Below, piece after piece: positions 34,567 to 42,934 of a stretch of 64,000 nt of DNA. Numbering within the stretch: position 1 is the first letter of the stretch; each line of letters starts with the position of its first letter. The DNA is taken from NCBI GenBank assembly GCA_038210135.1, contig JBBQWZ010000033.1:12577-76576 (forward strand), given 5' to 3'. This stretch comes from JBBQWZ01 sp038210135. GTDB taxonomy: Bacteria; Acidobacteriota; Terriglobia; Bryobacterales; Bryobacteraceae. The notes beneath the pieces were generated by a model, which did not search any database, was not told the DNA's origin, and saw nothing but the letters and a program-made list of their open reading frames with translations. Position numbers and translations under genes: made by a program.

Positions 34567-34965
34567 GTGATCAGGGAGCGCGAACTGACACGCTCCGCCC
34601 GCTTAGTCTTTATCACCGCTACGCCCGACGTCTCGTCTCTCACCCTGGCATCTCTCCGTTACACGGAACTGGCCGATTGCGGTGTTCCCGAGGACAAAAT
34701 GAGTCTCTTGGTCAACCGCTACCAACGGCGCGCCCTCCCCACCAGGGAGATTGAGCGAATCGTCGGCCATCCCGTCTTCATGACGTTGCCGGATGGCTCT
34801 CGCGATGTGCAGAACGCCATCGTCGAATCCCGCTTAGTCAGCTCGCATATCGGTTTCGCCCGCGCCTGCACGACTCTTGCAGGCAGAATCTGCGGAGCGC
34901 CGAAAGTGGAGCACGGCTTCTCCCGCTTCGCACTCCTCCAGAAGATCAGCCTGCTTGCCCGGTAG
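34567..34965 (+). pseudogene. C-terminal remnant of a CpaE/ParA-like pilus-assembly ATPase
   Basis: The open frame encodes about 130 residues: ARLVFITATPDVSSLTLA, GVPEDKMSLLVNRYQRR, REIERIVGHPVFMTLPDGSRDVQNAIVESRLV and FARACTTLAGRI. These match the last third of CpaE-type MinD/ParA ATPases of Tad pilus systems (TxPDxxSLxxA, VNRY, PND..V..AI..G). The Walker A and B regions and the receiver-like N-terminus are missing, and the upstream sequence is repeat-laden. No other tad/cpa genes are present. It is best read as a decayed gene; a shortened functional product is unlikely. Confidence 0.65.
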
Positions 34966-35356
34966 TTTCCTCAACGAAGCCCCGCGCATTCACCACGCGG
35001 GTACCGCCCGATTCCGCCGGATAATGCTTCAGATTCCCCGTCACAAGAAAGTCCGCTTCCGCCGCCAATGCGCATTCGAGGAACCGGTTGTCGTCTTCGT
35101 CGCGCGCCGTGGTCACCGCCATGACCGCCGCCGTCTCCCGCACTTTGGCACGCAGCGCATCTAACATTCCTCGCGAAGCCGCGCGAATCTTCACGAACTT
35201 CGCCCGAGCGAACACCTCTTCGTATTCCGCCCAAACCTGCGGAGTCGCCCACGCCTCGACCGTGCCCGCCAACACCGAATCCACCACCGCCGCTTCGAGT
35301 CCCGCCGGCTTGAGAGTCGCCGAAATCAGCACGTTGGTGTCGAGCACGATTCGCAC
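34946..35356 (-). CDS. PIN-domain protein, putative toxin family
   Basis: A roughly 136-residue PIN-fold protein. VLDTNVLISATLKP supplies the first acidic residue and ARDEDDNRFLECALAAEADFLVTGNLKHY the second acidic cluster of the Mg-dependent RNase site. This pattern belongs to the family annotated as toxin component, PIN family. I place the start at a GTG giving VRIVLDTNV, which matches family N-termini; the frame remains open to an ATG at 35395 that would share CATG with the divergent Thg1-like gene. No antitoxin-like ORF adjoins it. It overlaps the CpaE remnant's 3' end by 20 bases. Confidence 0.78.
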   Translation of the reverse strand: MRIVLDTNVLISATLKPAGLEAAVVDSVLAGTVEAWATPQVWAEYEEVFARAKFVKIRAASRGMLDALRAKVRETAAVMAVTTARDEDDNRFLECALAAEADFLVTGNLKHYPAESGGTRVVNARGFVEETTGQAG

Positions 35357-35393
35357 GCGCTTCGAGTTTGCCACAATCGAATCTGTTCTTCCC

Positions 35394-36086
35394 ATGAAAG
35401 ACGAACTCGGACAACAGATGAAGCGCGACTACGAGGACGCCCTGCGCCTCTATGTTCCGCGCCGGACGCACCTCGTCGTCCGGATCGACGGCCGCGCTTT
35501 TCACCAGTTCACGAAGAAGCTCGAACGCCCTTATTGCCGTCCGCTCGCCGACGCCCTCGACAAAGCTGCTCTCCAGCTTTGCTCTGAGATGATCGGCTGC
35601 CGCTTCGCCTACGGCCAGAGCGACGAGTACTCGTTCGTCTTGACCGACACCGAACCCGCCGACGCGGCCCTCTGGTTCGATGGCAACGTGCAGAAGATTG
35701 TCTCCGTCTCCGCCAGCTTTTTCACTGCCCGCTTCAATCAGGCGTTCCCAACCGATCAGCCCGCCGCCTTCGACTCGCGTCTTCTCGTCATCGCGCAACG
35801 GACTGAGGTCGAAAAGTACCTGCTCTGGCGGCAGCTCGACGCGTCCGCCAATAGCTTGAACATGCTGGCATCGGCCCACTTTACGCACGCAGAACTGCTG
35901 GGGAAATCGACTGCCGAAAAGCACGAACTACTGCACGCGAAGGGCGTCAATTGGGCCCTCGAAGCAGCCGACTTCAAGCGCGGCAGGGCTATCGTGCGCG
36001 AACCCGGCGGAGGCTGGCGCGTGGATTTGGAGATCCCCATCTTCAACCGCGAACCCGCCTATCTCGAACGCGCTTTAATGCGCTAG
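35394..36086 (+). CDS. Thg1-like 3'-5' polymerase (tRNA(His) guanylyltransferase family)
   Basis: A 230-residue member of the Thg1 family, which adds nucleotides in the 3'-5' direction. HLVVRIDGRAFHQFTKKL carries the first metal-binding aspartate and the HxxF-like context, and RFAYGQSDEYSFVL carries the paired D-E. LLWRQLDASANSLNMLA and KGVNWALEAADFKRGRAIVRE follow as in the family. Eukaryotic Thg1 adds G-1 to tRNA(His); bacterial Thg1-like proteins are known to repair 5'-truncated tRNAs in a template-dependent manner. The upstream extension of the frame is rejected because it overlaps the divergent PIN gene. It converges with the DUF4337 gene, overlapping by 12 bases. Confidence 0.9.
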   Translation: MKDELGQQMKRDYEDALRLYVPRRTHLVVRIDGRAFHQFTKKLERPYCRPLADALDKAALQLCSEMIGCRFAYGQSDEYSFVLTDTEPADAALWFDGNVQKIVSVSASFFTARFNQAFPTDQPAAFDSRLLVIAQRTEVEKYLLWRQLDASANSLNMLASAHFTHAELLGKSTAEKHELLHAKGVNWALEAADFKRGRAIVREPGGGWRVDLEIPIFNREPAYLERALMR

Positions 36087-36602
36087 CGTCACCACGCTGA
36101 GCGCCACTGCGATCCCAAAAATCGCCCCGCTCACCGCGATGTAGAAGAAGATGGAGCGCCGCGACAGAATCGCCAGCGACGAGAACACGATCGCCAGCTC
36201 CAGGAAAATCTCGCCGATGTGCAGCCGTAACGCCCGCCGCCCCATCAGGTCGCTCTCCGACTCGAACTCCTTGGCGCGAACCGAAATCTCCTCGCCTTCC
36301 TTGTCATAGCGTTCCGCGTTCGCCTTGTACTTCTCCGCCGCCTTGGTCGCGCTCTCGCCGGGAATTGTCGCCAGGATGTCGCGCGCCACATCCGACTGGT
36401 AGCGCCGAAGTGTTTTGGCCTGGTAATACGCCCACTGGTTCGCCGCCTTCTGCTGCGTCAGCAACTCCTCGGTCGTCGCAATGTGGCCGGACACCGCCAC
36501 CACGGCGAGCGCCGCCGCGATGATCGCCATTCCCGCGCCCGCGCGCCGGCTAAATGGATCGCCCGCATGCTCGGCGGATTCGTTCAGCTCTTCAACAGAC
36601 AT
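36075..36602 (-). CDS. DUF4337 family membrane protein
   Basis: A 175-residue protein with one N-terminal transmembrane helix (AGMAIIAAALAVVAVSGHIA), a central helical cytoplasmic or periplasmic region with the conserved AANQWAYYQAKTLRRY, and two C-terminal helices (IFLELAIVFSSLAILSRRS and FFYIAVSGAIFGIAVALSVV). The layout and QWAYYQAK motif match DUF4337, a family without assigned function. It lies 42 bases downstream of the large secreted protein gene. Confidence 0.82.
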   Translation of the reverse strand: MSVEELNESAEHAGDPFSRRAGAGMAIIAAALAVVAVSGHIATTEELLTQQKAANQWAYYQAKTLRRYQSDVARDILATIPGESATKAAEKYKANAERYDKEGEEISVRAKEFESESDLMGRRALRLHIGEIFLELAIVFSSLAILSRRSIFFYIAVSGAIFGIAVALSVVTLAH

Positions 36603-36644
36603 ACTGCGGATTGTCGCATTCCGGCGAACGTCCGCACGAACACT

Positions 36645-38165
36645 TTAGTTGATCTGGTACGCAACTACGCGCGTGTTCCAAACGCACCGCGCCGCGTCGC
36701 CGCCATAGTGCTGCGTGGTCCACAGTGTCTTGCCGTCCGGATCGAGCGCGGTTTGGACGCCCACCGCGTTGCCGACCGTCGCCATGTCCAGCGTGTTCAG
36801 GCAGGTGAACGGCTGCGTACCCGCCACCACCGTTGCCGGACCCGCGAACGTGTTCGGCGGATCGCTCGCCTTGCGCGTCCAGAGCAAAATCGACAGGTCT
36901 GTTGTCGCGCTCGATGAAACCGCGACGATACCCGCGTTGCCTGCCGCGTCCACCCCGATGGTTGCGAACTCAGGATTGAAATCGGGACCCGCGATCTTGC
37001 CCGTCTGGCTGACCACGCAGGCGCCCGGCTTCGCGCAGTCGAGATCCACCCAGAACATCACGTTCGTCGTATCCGCACCCTGCTTGCCGCAGTCGCTGGT
37101 GCAAGGTCCCGAGGTCTCGACGCCATAGATGTGCGACCCGCGCTGCACCAGGTTTGTCATCCGGTGACTCTCCGCTACCCGCAGGACAATCTTGTCGTCG
37201 CCCTTCTGCGGAATCGATCCCATCCGTCCGCAGCAGGGCTTGCTGTACAGCCAGACGTCTTCCGTACCGCCGATGCCGGTCTTCAATTCCTGCTCGGTGT
37301 AAGAACCCGTCGCGCCGCTCCAGGTAAAGCTGCTCACCACCCAACGGAACGGATAGTGGACCGAATTCTGGCAAGCGCCGATGACCGCGCGGTCGCAGGT
37401 CTTCGACAGGAACAGTGCCGGAGCGCCGGCTGGTTTGTTCTTCGTATGATCGACCGCGGGAAAGATATCGAGCGGCATGTTGTGTGCCCGGTTCATATGC
37501 GCCGGGGCCTTTTTCTGAGAGATCGCCGCCACCTCCGCCGCCGGAATCGCAAAACAGTCGTAGGCGAACTTGGGAATCGTGCGCGGACTCTCGTCGCCAA
37601 CATGTCCGCCACACAGATAGATTCCGTTCTTGTCGTACCCAATGTGATTGGCCGGATCGAAGCGCATGCACGGACCCTCTCCGGTGCACGACGGATAGAT
37701 CCCGCCCCACGCACCCGTCGCATCCGCATTCGCGCTCACCAGCAGAACATCGCTTTCGCCCGTGACGCTGATCATCCAGCGGTTCAAAAATTCGTTGAAC
37801 ACGATGCTCGGCTCATACGCGCCCGGCTTCGCCGTGTGCTTCGGATTCGCGTTGCGCACCTCGTGCACCGGATTCAAACCGGCGTTCCGAACCACCATGT
37901 CCATCGACGTGGAGTGCAGCAGCTTGCCGTGGTAATCGTAGACGCGCAAATGCTGCCACGTTACCTGGACCGCCTGCTTGCCATTCACAGCCAGATTCAT
38001 CTCCGGGCGGTCGCAATGCGTGACGCCAGATTCGCAAACTGCGAGTCCAGGTCCCCTGTCGCCGTCAAAGGAATGCACCACGGTCTGCGCCGCGGCAGAT
38101 CCGGCAAACAGGCACGCGGCGAGGACGGCTGCTCCCTTCCATATCGGATTTCGGGTCGATTTCAC
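36645..38165 (-). CDS. Large secreted protein of unknown function
   Basis: A 506-residue exported protein with signal peptide WKGAAVLAACLFAGSAAAQ. The mature sequence is rich in Gly, Asp, aromatic and Cys residues (about 17 Cys), with repeated WxxxTxxxG-like strand patterns (VNEF/FNEFLNRWMISVTG, GGIYPSCTGEGPCMRFD, VWLYSKPCCGRMGS). It resembles secreted beta-propeller-like proteins seen in acidobacteria, but no catalytic motif or named family is recognised. Many cysteines suggest disulfides in the periplasm or outside the cell. Confidence 0.75.
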   Translation of the reverse strand: MKSTRNPIWKGAAVLAACLFAGSAAAQTVVHSFDGDRGPGLAVCESGVTHCDRPEMNLAVNGKQAVQVTWQHLRVYDYHGKLLHSTSMDMVVRNAGLNPVHEVRNANPKHTAKPGAYEPSIVFNEFLNRWMISVTGESDVLLVSANADATGAWGGIYPSCTGEGPCMRFDPANHIGYDKNGIYLCGGHVGDESPRTIPKFAYDCFAIPAAEVAAISQKKAPAHMNRAHNMPLDIFPAVDHTKNKPAGAPALFLSKTCDRAVIGACQNSVHYPFRWVVSSFTWSGATGSYTEQELKTGIGGTEDVWLYSKPCCGRMGSIPQKGDDKIVLRVAESHRMTNLVQRGSHIYGVETSGPCTSDCGKQGADTTNVMFWVDLDCAKPGACVVSQTGKIAGPDFNPEFATIGVDAAGNAGIVAVSSSATTDLSILLWTRKASDPPNTFAGPATVVAGTQPFTCLNTLDMATVGNAVGVQTALDPDGKTLWTTQHYGGDAARCVWNTRVVAYQIN

Positions 38166-38391
38166 GATTTCTGTCTCCTCTACGGTTGGACTGACACGTC
38201 AACGAGGAAACAATAACACGCGGCCTGGATGCGGCTCAAAATAGACAAGTCTACAGTTGATTGATCGGTCTGGCAGATCAGCCACGGGCGCGTGCCGCAC
38301 CGGTCCACAGCGGAACTGCGTACCTTGCCGGCGCATATGCTACCTTACTGCCATGTGTGCACGCGGGTTTGGGATTGGTTCGAAAAAGCTA

Positions 38392-39213
38392 ATGAAAATG
38401 CTGGTTCTGGTCTTGCTGCTGGCCGTCGCCGCATCTGCCCAGGACGTCAAGCAGTGGGTGCGCGACGGCGACGACGCGTATCGCGCTCAGGATTACGCGA
38501 AGGCCGTGCAGTGTTACATCGCCGCCATCAAGCTGTCTCCGGAGATGCCCGAACTCTACGAGCGTCTAGGTACCGTCTACCAGGAACAGCATAATCAGCG
38601 CTATCTTCTCGCGTTCAAGAAGGCGGAAGAACTGCGCGCCAAGCGCGACGCGGCGGCTCCGCCCGCGGCGCCCGCTCCCAAGGGTTCGCCTGCGCTCGAA
38701 GCCGCAAAGGCAGCGTACGCCCAGAAGGATTACCCAGCGGCTTTGAAGGGCTTCCGTCCTCTCGCCGATAAAGGCGACCCGACCGCCGAGTTCGCCCTCG
38801 GCCTGATGTGCGAACAGGGCCAGGCGGGTCCAGTGGATTTCCGCGCCGCCGCCGTCTGGTACGACAAGGCCGCGCAACAAAAGCATCCGCAGGCGCTCAC
38901 CAACCTCGCGTTCCTCTACATCGAAGGCAAAGGCGTCGTGCGGAACGCCGGGAAGGCGCGCAAGCTGTATCTCGACGCCGCGTCCCTCGGAATGGCGAGC
39001 GCCATGTTCAGCCTCGGCACCATGGATTATTCGGGCGAAGGCGGCGACATGGATTACGTCGCAGCGTACGTTTGGTGGAAGCGCGCGGCCAACCTCAACC
39101 ACGCGAAAGCCGCCGCCAATCTGCCCAAGCTGGAACTGCAAATGAATGCCGGACAACTTGAGAAAGCCCGGCAACGTCTCAGCGAACCGTTCCCTCGTCC
39201 CGCCGGACGATAG
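38392..39213 (+). CDS. Secreted TPR/Sel1-like repeat protein
   Basis: A 273-residue protein with signal peptide MKMLVLVLLLAVAASAQ. Residues about 20-75 form TPR helices (DGDDAYRAQDYAKAVQCYIAAIKLSPEMPELYERLGTVY); after a Pro/Ala linker come Sel1-like repeats (GDPTAEFALGLMCEQG, HPQALTNLAFLYIEGKGV, GMASAMFSLGTMDYSGEG, AYVWWKRAANLNHAKAAANL). Such proteins act as scaffolds for protein complexes. The ATG at 38392 gives the cleanest signal; upstream in-frame ATGs give a longer hydrophilic leader. Confidence 0.85.
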   Translation: MKMLVLVLLLAVAASAQDVKQWVRDGDDAYRAQDYAKAVQCYIAAIKLSPEMPELYERLGTVYQEQHNQRYLLAFKKAEELRAKRDAAAPPAAPAPKGSPALEAAKAAYAQKDYPAALKGFRPLADKGDPTAEFALGLMCEQGQAGPVDFRAAAVWYDKAAQQKHPQALTNLAFLYIEGKGVVRNAGKARKLYLDAASLGMASAMFSLGTMDYSGEGGDMDYVAAYVWWKRAANLNHAKAAANLPKLELQMNAGQLEKARQRLSEPFPRPAGR

Positions 39214-39572
39214 CAAAGACTTAAGGCGCGACCGCGATCGCCGCTTTTTGCGTGGTGGCCCGAATAACGCCCAAATAGGCACCGCCGAGCCGGGATTTAC
39301 GTTCGCGGGCAGCAGCACGTTTGGGCTGGCGACGGCCTTCGGTGCCGCGCCGGCATCCAGGAACCGTGTCGTCTTGCCGTCGAAGCGCGGATAGCCCACG
39401 AGGAAACCTTATACCGAGCCTTTTGGCGGCATGAAGGGAGCGACTTCGGGGACGAACGCGCATTGCGATATCATTTTGTCTACCTCACCCTCGACGTACG
39501 GAAATGCGACGAGTGGAAACAGGTAACTCCCTCAAGCGAAAACGGATTGAGCCACGAAGGGTAGAATTTCCA
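39214..39572. other. Intergenic region without recognised gene
   Basis: The minus strand holds a Pro/Ala-rich open stretch (FLDAGAAPKAVASPNVLLPA) without a supporting family, start or Shine-Dalgarno; it may be a gene relic. Nothing else is seen. Confidence 0.4.
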
Positions 39573-39995
39573 GTGCCGGAAAACAAGACCAAAGCGACCC
39601 AGGCAAGCGTGTCCGCGTTTCTCGACGCGATCGAAGATCCGAGCCGAAAAGCCGACGCCAAGGCCGTGATCAAGATGATGCAGAGCGCTTCCGGCGAAAA
39701 GCCAAAGATGTGGGGCCCGTCGATTATCGGCTTCGGCAGTGTTCACTACAAATACGAGAGCGGCCGCGAAGGAGACACGCCGGTGATCGCATTCTCACCA
39801 CGCAAGGAGGCGACGGTGCTCTACTCGCTGACTGGTTCGAAAGACACTCCGGCATTGCTCGATAAGCTCGGAAAGCACACCACCGGCAAAGCTGGCAAAG
39901 GTTGTCTGTACGTCAAGAAACTGGAAGACGTGGACCGCGGCGTGTTGGAGACCCTGATTCAAGAGGCCGTGGCCTTGAAGCGCGGGAAGCACTGA
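39573..39995 (+). CDS. DUF1801 family protein
   Basis: A 140-residue protein with KMMQSASGEKPKMWGPSIIGFGSVHYKYESG and VIAFSPRKEATVLYSL, the central pattern of DUF1801 (YdhG-like), a small family without a proven activity and structurally related to a SufE/NifU-like or iron-chaperone fold. I place the start at the GTG of VPENKTKATQ, preceded by GAAGGG; the frame stays open further upstream. The C-terminus GKAGKGCLYVKKLEDVD is also typical. Confidence 0.83.
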   Translation: MPENKTKATQASVSAFLDAIEDPSRKADAKAVIKMMQSASGEKPKMWGPSIIGFGSVHYKYESGREGDTPVIAFSPRKEATVLYSLTGSKDTPALLDKLGKHTTGKAGKGCLYVKKLEDVDRGVLETLIQEAVALKRGKH

Positions 39996-40202
39996 ACGCG
40001 CAAGAAGTCGACGATGGTCAGGCTGTTGAGAATCGCTATCGCGCGGGCCAGTTCAAACCCTTGCTTCTCATCGCGCTTGTACTCCATGTCGTCGATCCAA
40101 ACCAGACGGAGCACGCCCGCTAAAAGAGGGCAGCAGGGTAGGAAAACGCGCCAGAGCTGAGCAGAACGGTCATTTTTCAAGAATTTAAGTTAGCATAGGC
40201 GC

Positions 40203-40904
40203 TTAGAGGCCAGCTGGAGCGCGGGGGACAGCGGCGCGAGATTTCTCAAGCCTTCGCAGGCGCACGCTGCCGGCAAAGATCAGTGAAAAGCCCAAAATAC
40301 TCATCACCAGCGGCGTGGGCTCCGGAACCGGCTGATCCGGAAGTTCGAGCTGGATCTCCAGACTTACATTTCCACTATTGTCGGCAAAGAACGAATCGAA
40401 TACGCCGACGGCTAGAAAATGCGCTCCGTCCGGCACCAGCGCCATAAGAATAGCGGAGCGGTAGATTCGAAAATCCGGCGGACCGCCGTCGGTCGGCAAC
40501 TGGTCATAAAAGGTCCGCGGGTACGCGCTTTCGACCGGACTGATCGGTGCAATGGCGCCCGGCAGCGGATTGATTGCTCCGCGGACGAAGATCGAATTGA
40601 CGTCAAATGAGGCCACGAATCCTTCCGTGGGTACCGACGGGCACCCATTCTCGAGAAGGATGTAGCACATCGATCCCACGGCGCGCAGATCCAGGCGATA
40701 ACCAGTCAGAGTTGGCCCAAGGTGATTGGTTTGCGCCAGCTTATCGAGGTCAATAAAGATGGGACCCATGGGATTGTCGGGATGCATGGGCGCGATATTG
40801 GCGAACAATATACTGCTTCTAGGGTCAACGGCGAAGCTTCCTAAGCCGATTGTGCTTCCATTCATCGAGGAAACGAGGAGACCCAAAATAAGAAAATTCT
40901 TCAA
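40203..40904 (-). CDS. PEP-CTERM sorting-domain protein
   Basis: A 233-residue exported protein, start TTG preceded by AGAGGA. A short N-terminal signal (KNFLILGLLVSSMNG) is followed by a beta-rich mature region. The C-terminus has VPEPTPLVMSILGFSLIFAG followed by RLRRL: the PEP motif, a transmembrane helix and basic residues of the PEP-CTERM sorting signal, processed by an exosortase. Such proteins are linked to exopolysaccharide-associated surface sorting. No exosortase gene lies in the window. The central domain is not recognised. Confidence 0.8.
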   Translation of the reverse strand: MKNFLILGLLVSSMNGSTIGLGSFAVDPRSSILFANIAPMHPDNPMGPIFIDLDKLAQTNHLGPTLTGYRLDLRAVGSMCYILLENGCPSVPTEGFVASFDVNSIFVRGAINPLPGAIAPISPVESAYPRTFYDQLPTDGGPPDFRIYRSAILMALVPDGAHFLAVGVFDSFFADNSGNVSLEIQLELPDQPVPEPTPLVMSILGFSLIFAGSVRLRRLEKSRAAVPRAPAGL

Positions 40905-41160
40905 TTTGATCCTCTTTAAGTAGGCGTACTGAGGTCCCGCCTAATACCTACTTAGTGTAGGAATCGAACTTGCGGAAGTCCCTCACCCATCGGTACCAGT
41001 CAGTACTTCTGGGGTATCCAAAAGTCCTAGTTCATAAAACTAGGACCTGGATCGAAAGTCATCAAGCGGAACGGCGACCGCAGTCTCAGCGCTTTCGCCC
41101 GGGTAAACATTCTCTTCCGAGTCGGCGTAGCGCTTTGTCGAGCAACGTTGCTTTCTGTAT
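40905..41160. other. Intergenic region with a perfect hairpin
   Basis: No gene is seen. A nine-base-pair stem GTCCTAGTT/AACTAGGAC (41024-41046) occurs with a five-base loop. Read on the minus strand it is followed by TTTT, so it could act as a terminator or attenuator in front of the PEP-CTERM gene. Confidence 0.45.
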
Positions 41161-41189
41161 TTGACAAATCGGAGCATCCGCCGTATCCT
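41161..41189 (+). promoter_or_regulatory. Near-consensus sigma-70 promoter for padR
   Basis: TTGACA (41161-41166), a 17-base spacer, then TATCCT (41184-41189). The start codon of the PadR gene is 25 bases after the -10 box. Confidence 0.75.
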
Positions 41190-41190
41190 A

Positions 41191-41213
41191 TGCATAGGAA
41201 TACGAGGTATGCA
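41191..41213. promoter_or_regulatory. Inverted repeat TGCATA-N11-TATGCA, candidate PadR operator
   Basis: The perfect six-base arms lie between the -10 box and the padR start codon. PadR regulators typically repress their own operon through ATGC/ATGT-type dyads at this position. Confidence 0.6.
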
Positions 41214-41525
41214 ATGAACTTCAAAGGAACCCTCCCAACTCTGATCCTCGAAGCCCTCGCGCAGCAGCCCAACCACGGCTACCGCATCGCCCAGCAGATC
41301 AAGGAACGCTCCCAGGGCGTATTGAATTTCAAGGAAGGCACCCTCTACCCCGCGCTCCACAGGCTCGAAAACGAAGGGCATGTCGAATCCCACGAGGACA
41401 TCGAGAACGGTCGCCCGCGGCGGTACTACCGCATCACCCGGTCCGGCCGCAAAACCCTTACAAAGGACCGCGCGGAGTGGCTTCAACTTTCACAGGCCGT
41501 GACGACAATTCTCGGGGAGGCATAA
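41214..41525 (+). CDS. PadR family transcriptional regulator
   Basis: A 103-residue winged-helix regulator: GTLPTLILEALAQQPNHGYRIAQQI (HTH), FKEGTLYPALHRLENEGHVES (recognition helix and wing) and RRYYRITRSGRKTL (wing), the standard PadR N-terminal domain without a long dimerisation arm. The ATG is chosen after the promoter and operator-like dyad. It is followed three bases later by a membrane protein gene with a HAAS-type N-terminus, the usual PadR partner arrangement in acidobacteria, and probably represses this two-gene operon. Confidence 0.93.
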   Translation: MNFKGTLPTLILEALAQQPNHGYRIAQQIKERSQGVLNFKEGTLYPALHRLENEGHVESHEDIENGRPRRYYRITRSGRKTLTKDRAEWLQLSQAVTTILGEA

Positions 41526-41528
41526 GCG

Positions 41529-42161
41529 ATGTCCGCATTCGATTGTTGGCTAAGAGAAGCAACGCGGCGTCTGTCGAAGGATTCCGCCGCCACCGTACGC
41601 AGCGAAATTCGCGATCACTACGAATCGGCGCTCGAAGCCGCGCGGACCGGCTGCCGCCCAGCCTCGGAAGCCGAGCGCGTAGCGATAGCCGCCCTCGGCG
41701 ATCCAGCCGCCGCAAACCGCGAGTATCGCCGCGTCCTCCTGACCTCGTTTGAGGCCGGGGCGCTTCGTGAAGGCAACGCGGAAGCCCGAGTCTTTTGCTC
41801 CCCGTACATTAAATGGCCGATTCGCGCAATCCCCGTGGCCCTTGTGATCGCAGCCGTGGCGATCTTCTTCAACGGAGCATGGGCACTCGCCTCGGACCTG
41901 TTCGCCGGTGGAATCGCCATCGGGTTTCTGTTCGTCGCGCCATTCTTCCCGGTCTATACCCCCGCCCGGGGCCGCGCCTTCCGTGTCTTGAAATGGATCG
42001 TCGTTTTGGCAACGATCGCGTTGGTCTTCCGCGCAGGCGATCGCAACTGGATCTGGCTGCTCCCCTCGTGTCTATGGCCAATGATCTGGACCGAATGGAC
42101 TCGCATGTCCATTCGCCGCAAACTCCCCGTCGCCCGCTGGCCCAAGCAGTTGTACCTCTAA
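41529..42161 (+). CDS. Membrane protein with HAAS-like N-terminus (PadR partner)
   Basis: A 210-residue protein. The N-terminal about 70 residues (WLREATRRLSKDSAATVRSEIRDHYESAL...AIAALGDPAAANREYRRVLLT) match the HAAS/DUF1700-type helical domain that accompanies PadR regulators. Four or five hydrophobic helices follow (WPIRAIPVALVIAAVAIFF, SDLFAGGIAIGFLFVAPFF and others). Its role is unknown; PadR-HAAS pairs are thought to form envelope signalling modules. A GGGAGG Shine-Dalgarno overlaps the padR 3' end, indicating one operon. Confidence 0.8.
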   Translation: MSAFDCWLREATRRLSKDSAATVRSEIRDHYESALEAARTGCRPASEAERVAIAALGDPAAANREYRRVLLTSFEAGALREGNAEARVFCSPYIKWPIRAIPVALVIAAVAIFFNGAWALASDLFAGGIAIGFLFVAPFFPVYTPARGRAFRVLKWIVVLATIALVFRAGDRNWIWLLPSCLWPMIWTEWTRMSIRRKLPVARWPKQLYL

Positions 42162-42473
42162 CTGGACAGCCGATCCTCCAAGGCGCGCCCAGTTTGCCCG
42201 TCACGGGTAAGGTCGCTCTTGCTAACTCCGGGGCGGAAACGGTGCCACCGTCCGCACTGAACCGCGACCGTGAGAAGGGAAGGGAGAAGGATAGCCAGAA
42301 TCGACGGAGTCGTTTTCGAGCCGAGAAGAACATGCGTCCAATACATAGAGACGTGAGTTTCTTTTTAAGTTCCTTTTCGGACCCCACCCGTTCCCAGCGA
42401 GGACGGCATCCAGTTGTAACCCGAGTTTCCTGCAATCCTATCCGGCGAAGTACGAAGATCTAAATGACTCACG
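42162..42473. other. Intergenic region without recognised gene
   Basis: A plus-strand open stretch continues from an out-of-frame shadow of the upstream gene. No start, family or terminator is convincing here. Confidence 0.4.
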
Positions 42474-42667
42474 ATGGCCACTCGAACGTGCCGAGAATGC
42501 CGGACGATTAGCGAAAGTACGGCGAAACGGTGCGAAGCCTGCGGCTACAGCTCGCCCCACGCCAAACTCCCTTGCGGTCCTCGTTCTCCCTGTGGAGGCT
42601 CGCCTCGACTGTCCTGATGATCGCGACCGTCTTGTTCATTGGCGTCGGGCTTTCTTCCTGGCGTTAA
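42474..42667 (+). pseudogene. Possible small zinc-ribbon plus TM protein, frame-disrupted
   Basis: From an ATG at 42474 the frame reads a small zinc ribbon, TCRECRTISESTAKRCEACG, then closes after about 42 codons. In a shifted frame the next bases encode one transmembrane helix (LASTVLMIATVLFIGVGLSS) ending in a stop at 42665. A ribbon-plus-helix protein is a common small-protein layout (compare 53396-53635), so a single frameshift, real or from sequencing, may have split it. Confidence 0.35.
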
Positions 42668-42712
42668 AGCTCGCCTTGCCAGGACACGATACGATGGGAA
42701 GACTGGAGAATC

Positions 42713-42904
42713 ATGAACGACCGAATCGATTTTGAAATTGACTGTCCGAATAATCACAATCAGACGGTCACTTTCAGCCGCGAAGAATTCGAGCACGAAC
42801 TGAAATCCGGCGCGCTCGTGTTCCATTGCAATACCTGCGATACCAACTGGTCTCCAACGACCGAGGAAATCAAGGAATTCCGCCGCAAGTTTCCTAAGGA
42901 GTAG
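42713..42904 (+). CDS. Small conserved-looking zinc-binding protein
   Basis: A 63-residue protein starting MNDRIDFEIDCPNNHNQTVTF, with a later FHCNTCDTNW. One Cys and one His near the N-terminus plus a CxxC near the middle could form one zinc site. A GGAGA Shine-Dalgarno precedes the ATG. No named family is recognised. The next gene starts 30 bases downstream. Confidence 0.6.
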   Translation: MNDRIDFEIDCPNNHNQTVTFSREEFEHELKSGALVFHCNTCDTNWSPTTEEIKEFRRKFPKE

Positions 42905-42934
42905 GATCCTACAACCGGGCTCCGCAGGCTCCTC

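Noticed and set aside
39959..40180. Minus-strand 73-codon ORF overlapping the DUF1801 gene
   Set aside because: No family, no ribosome-binding site, and it overlaps a recognised gene.
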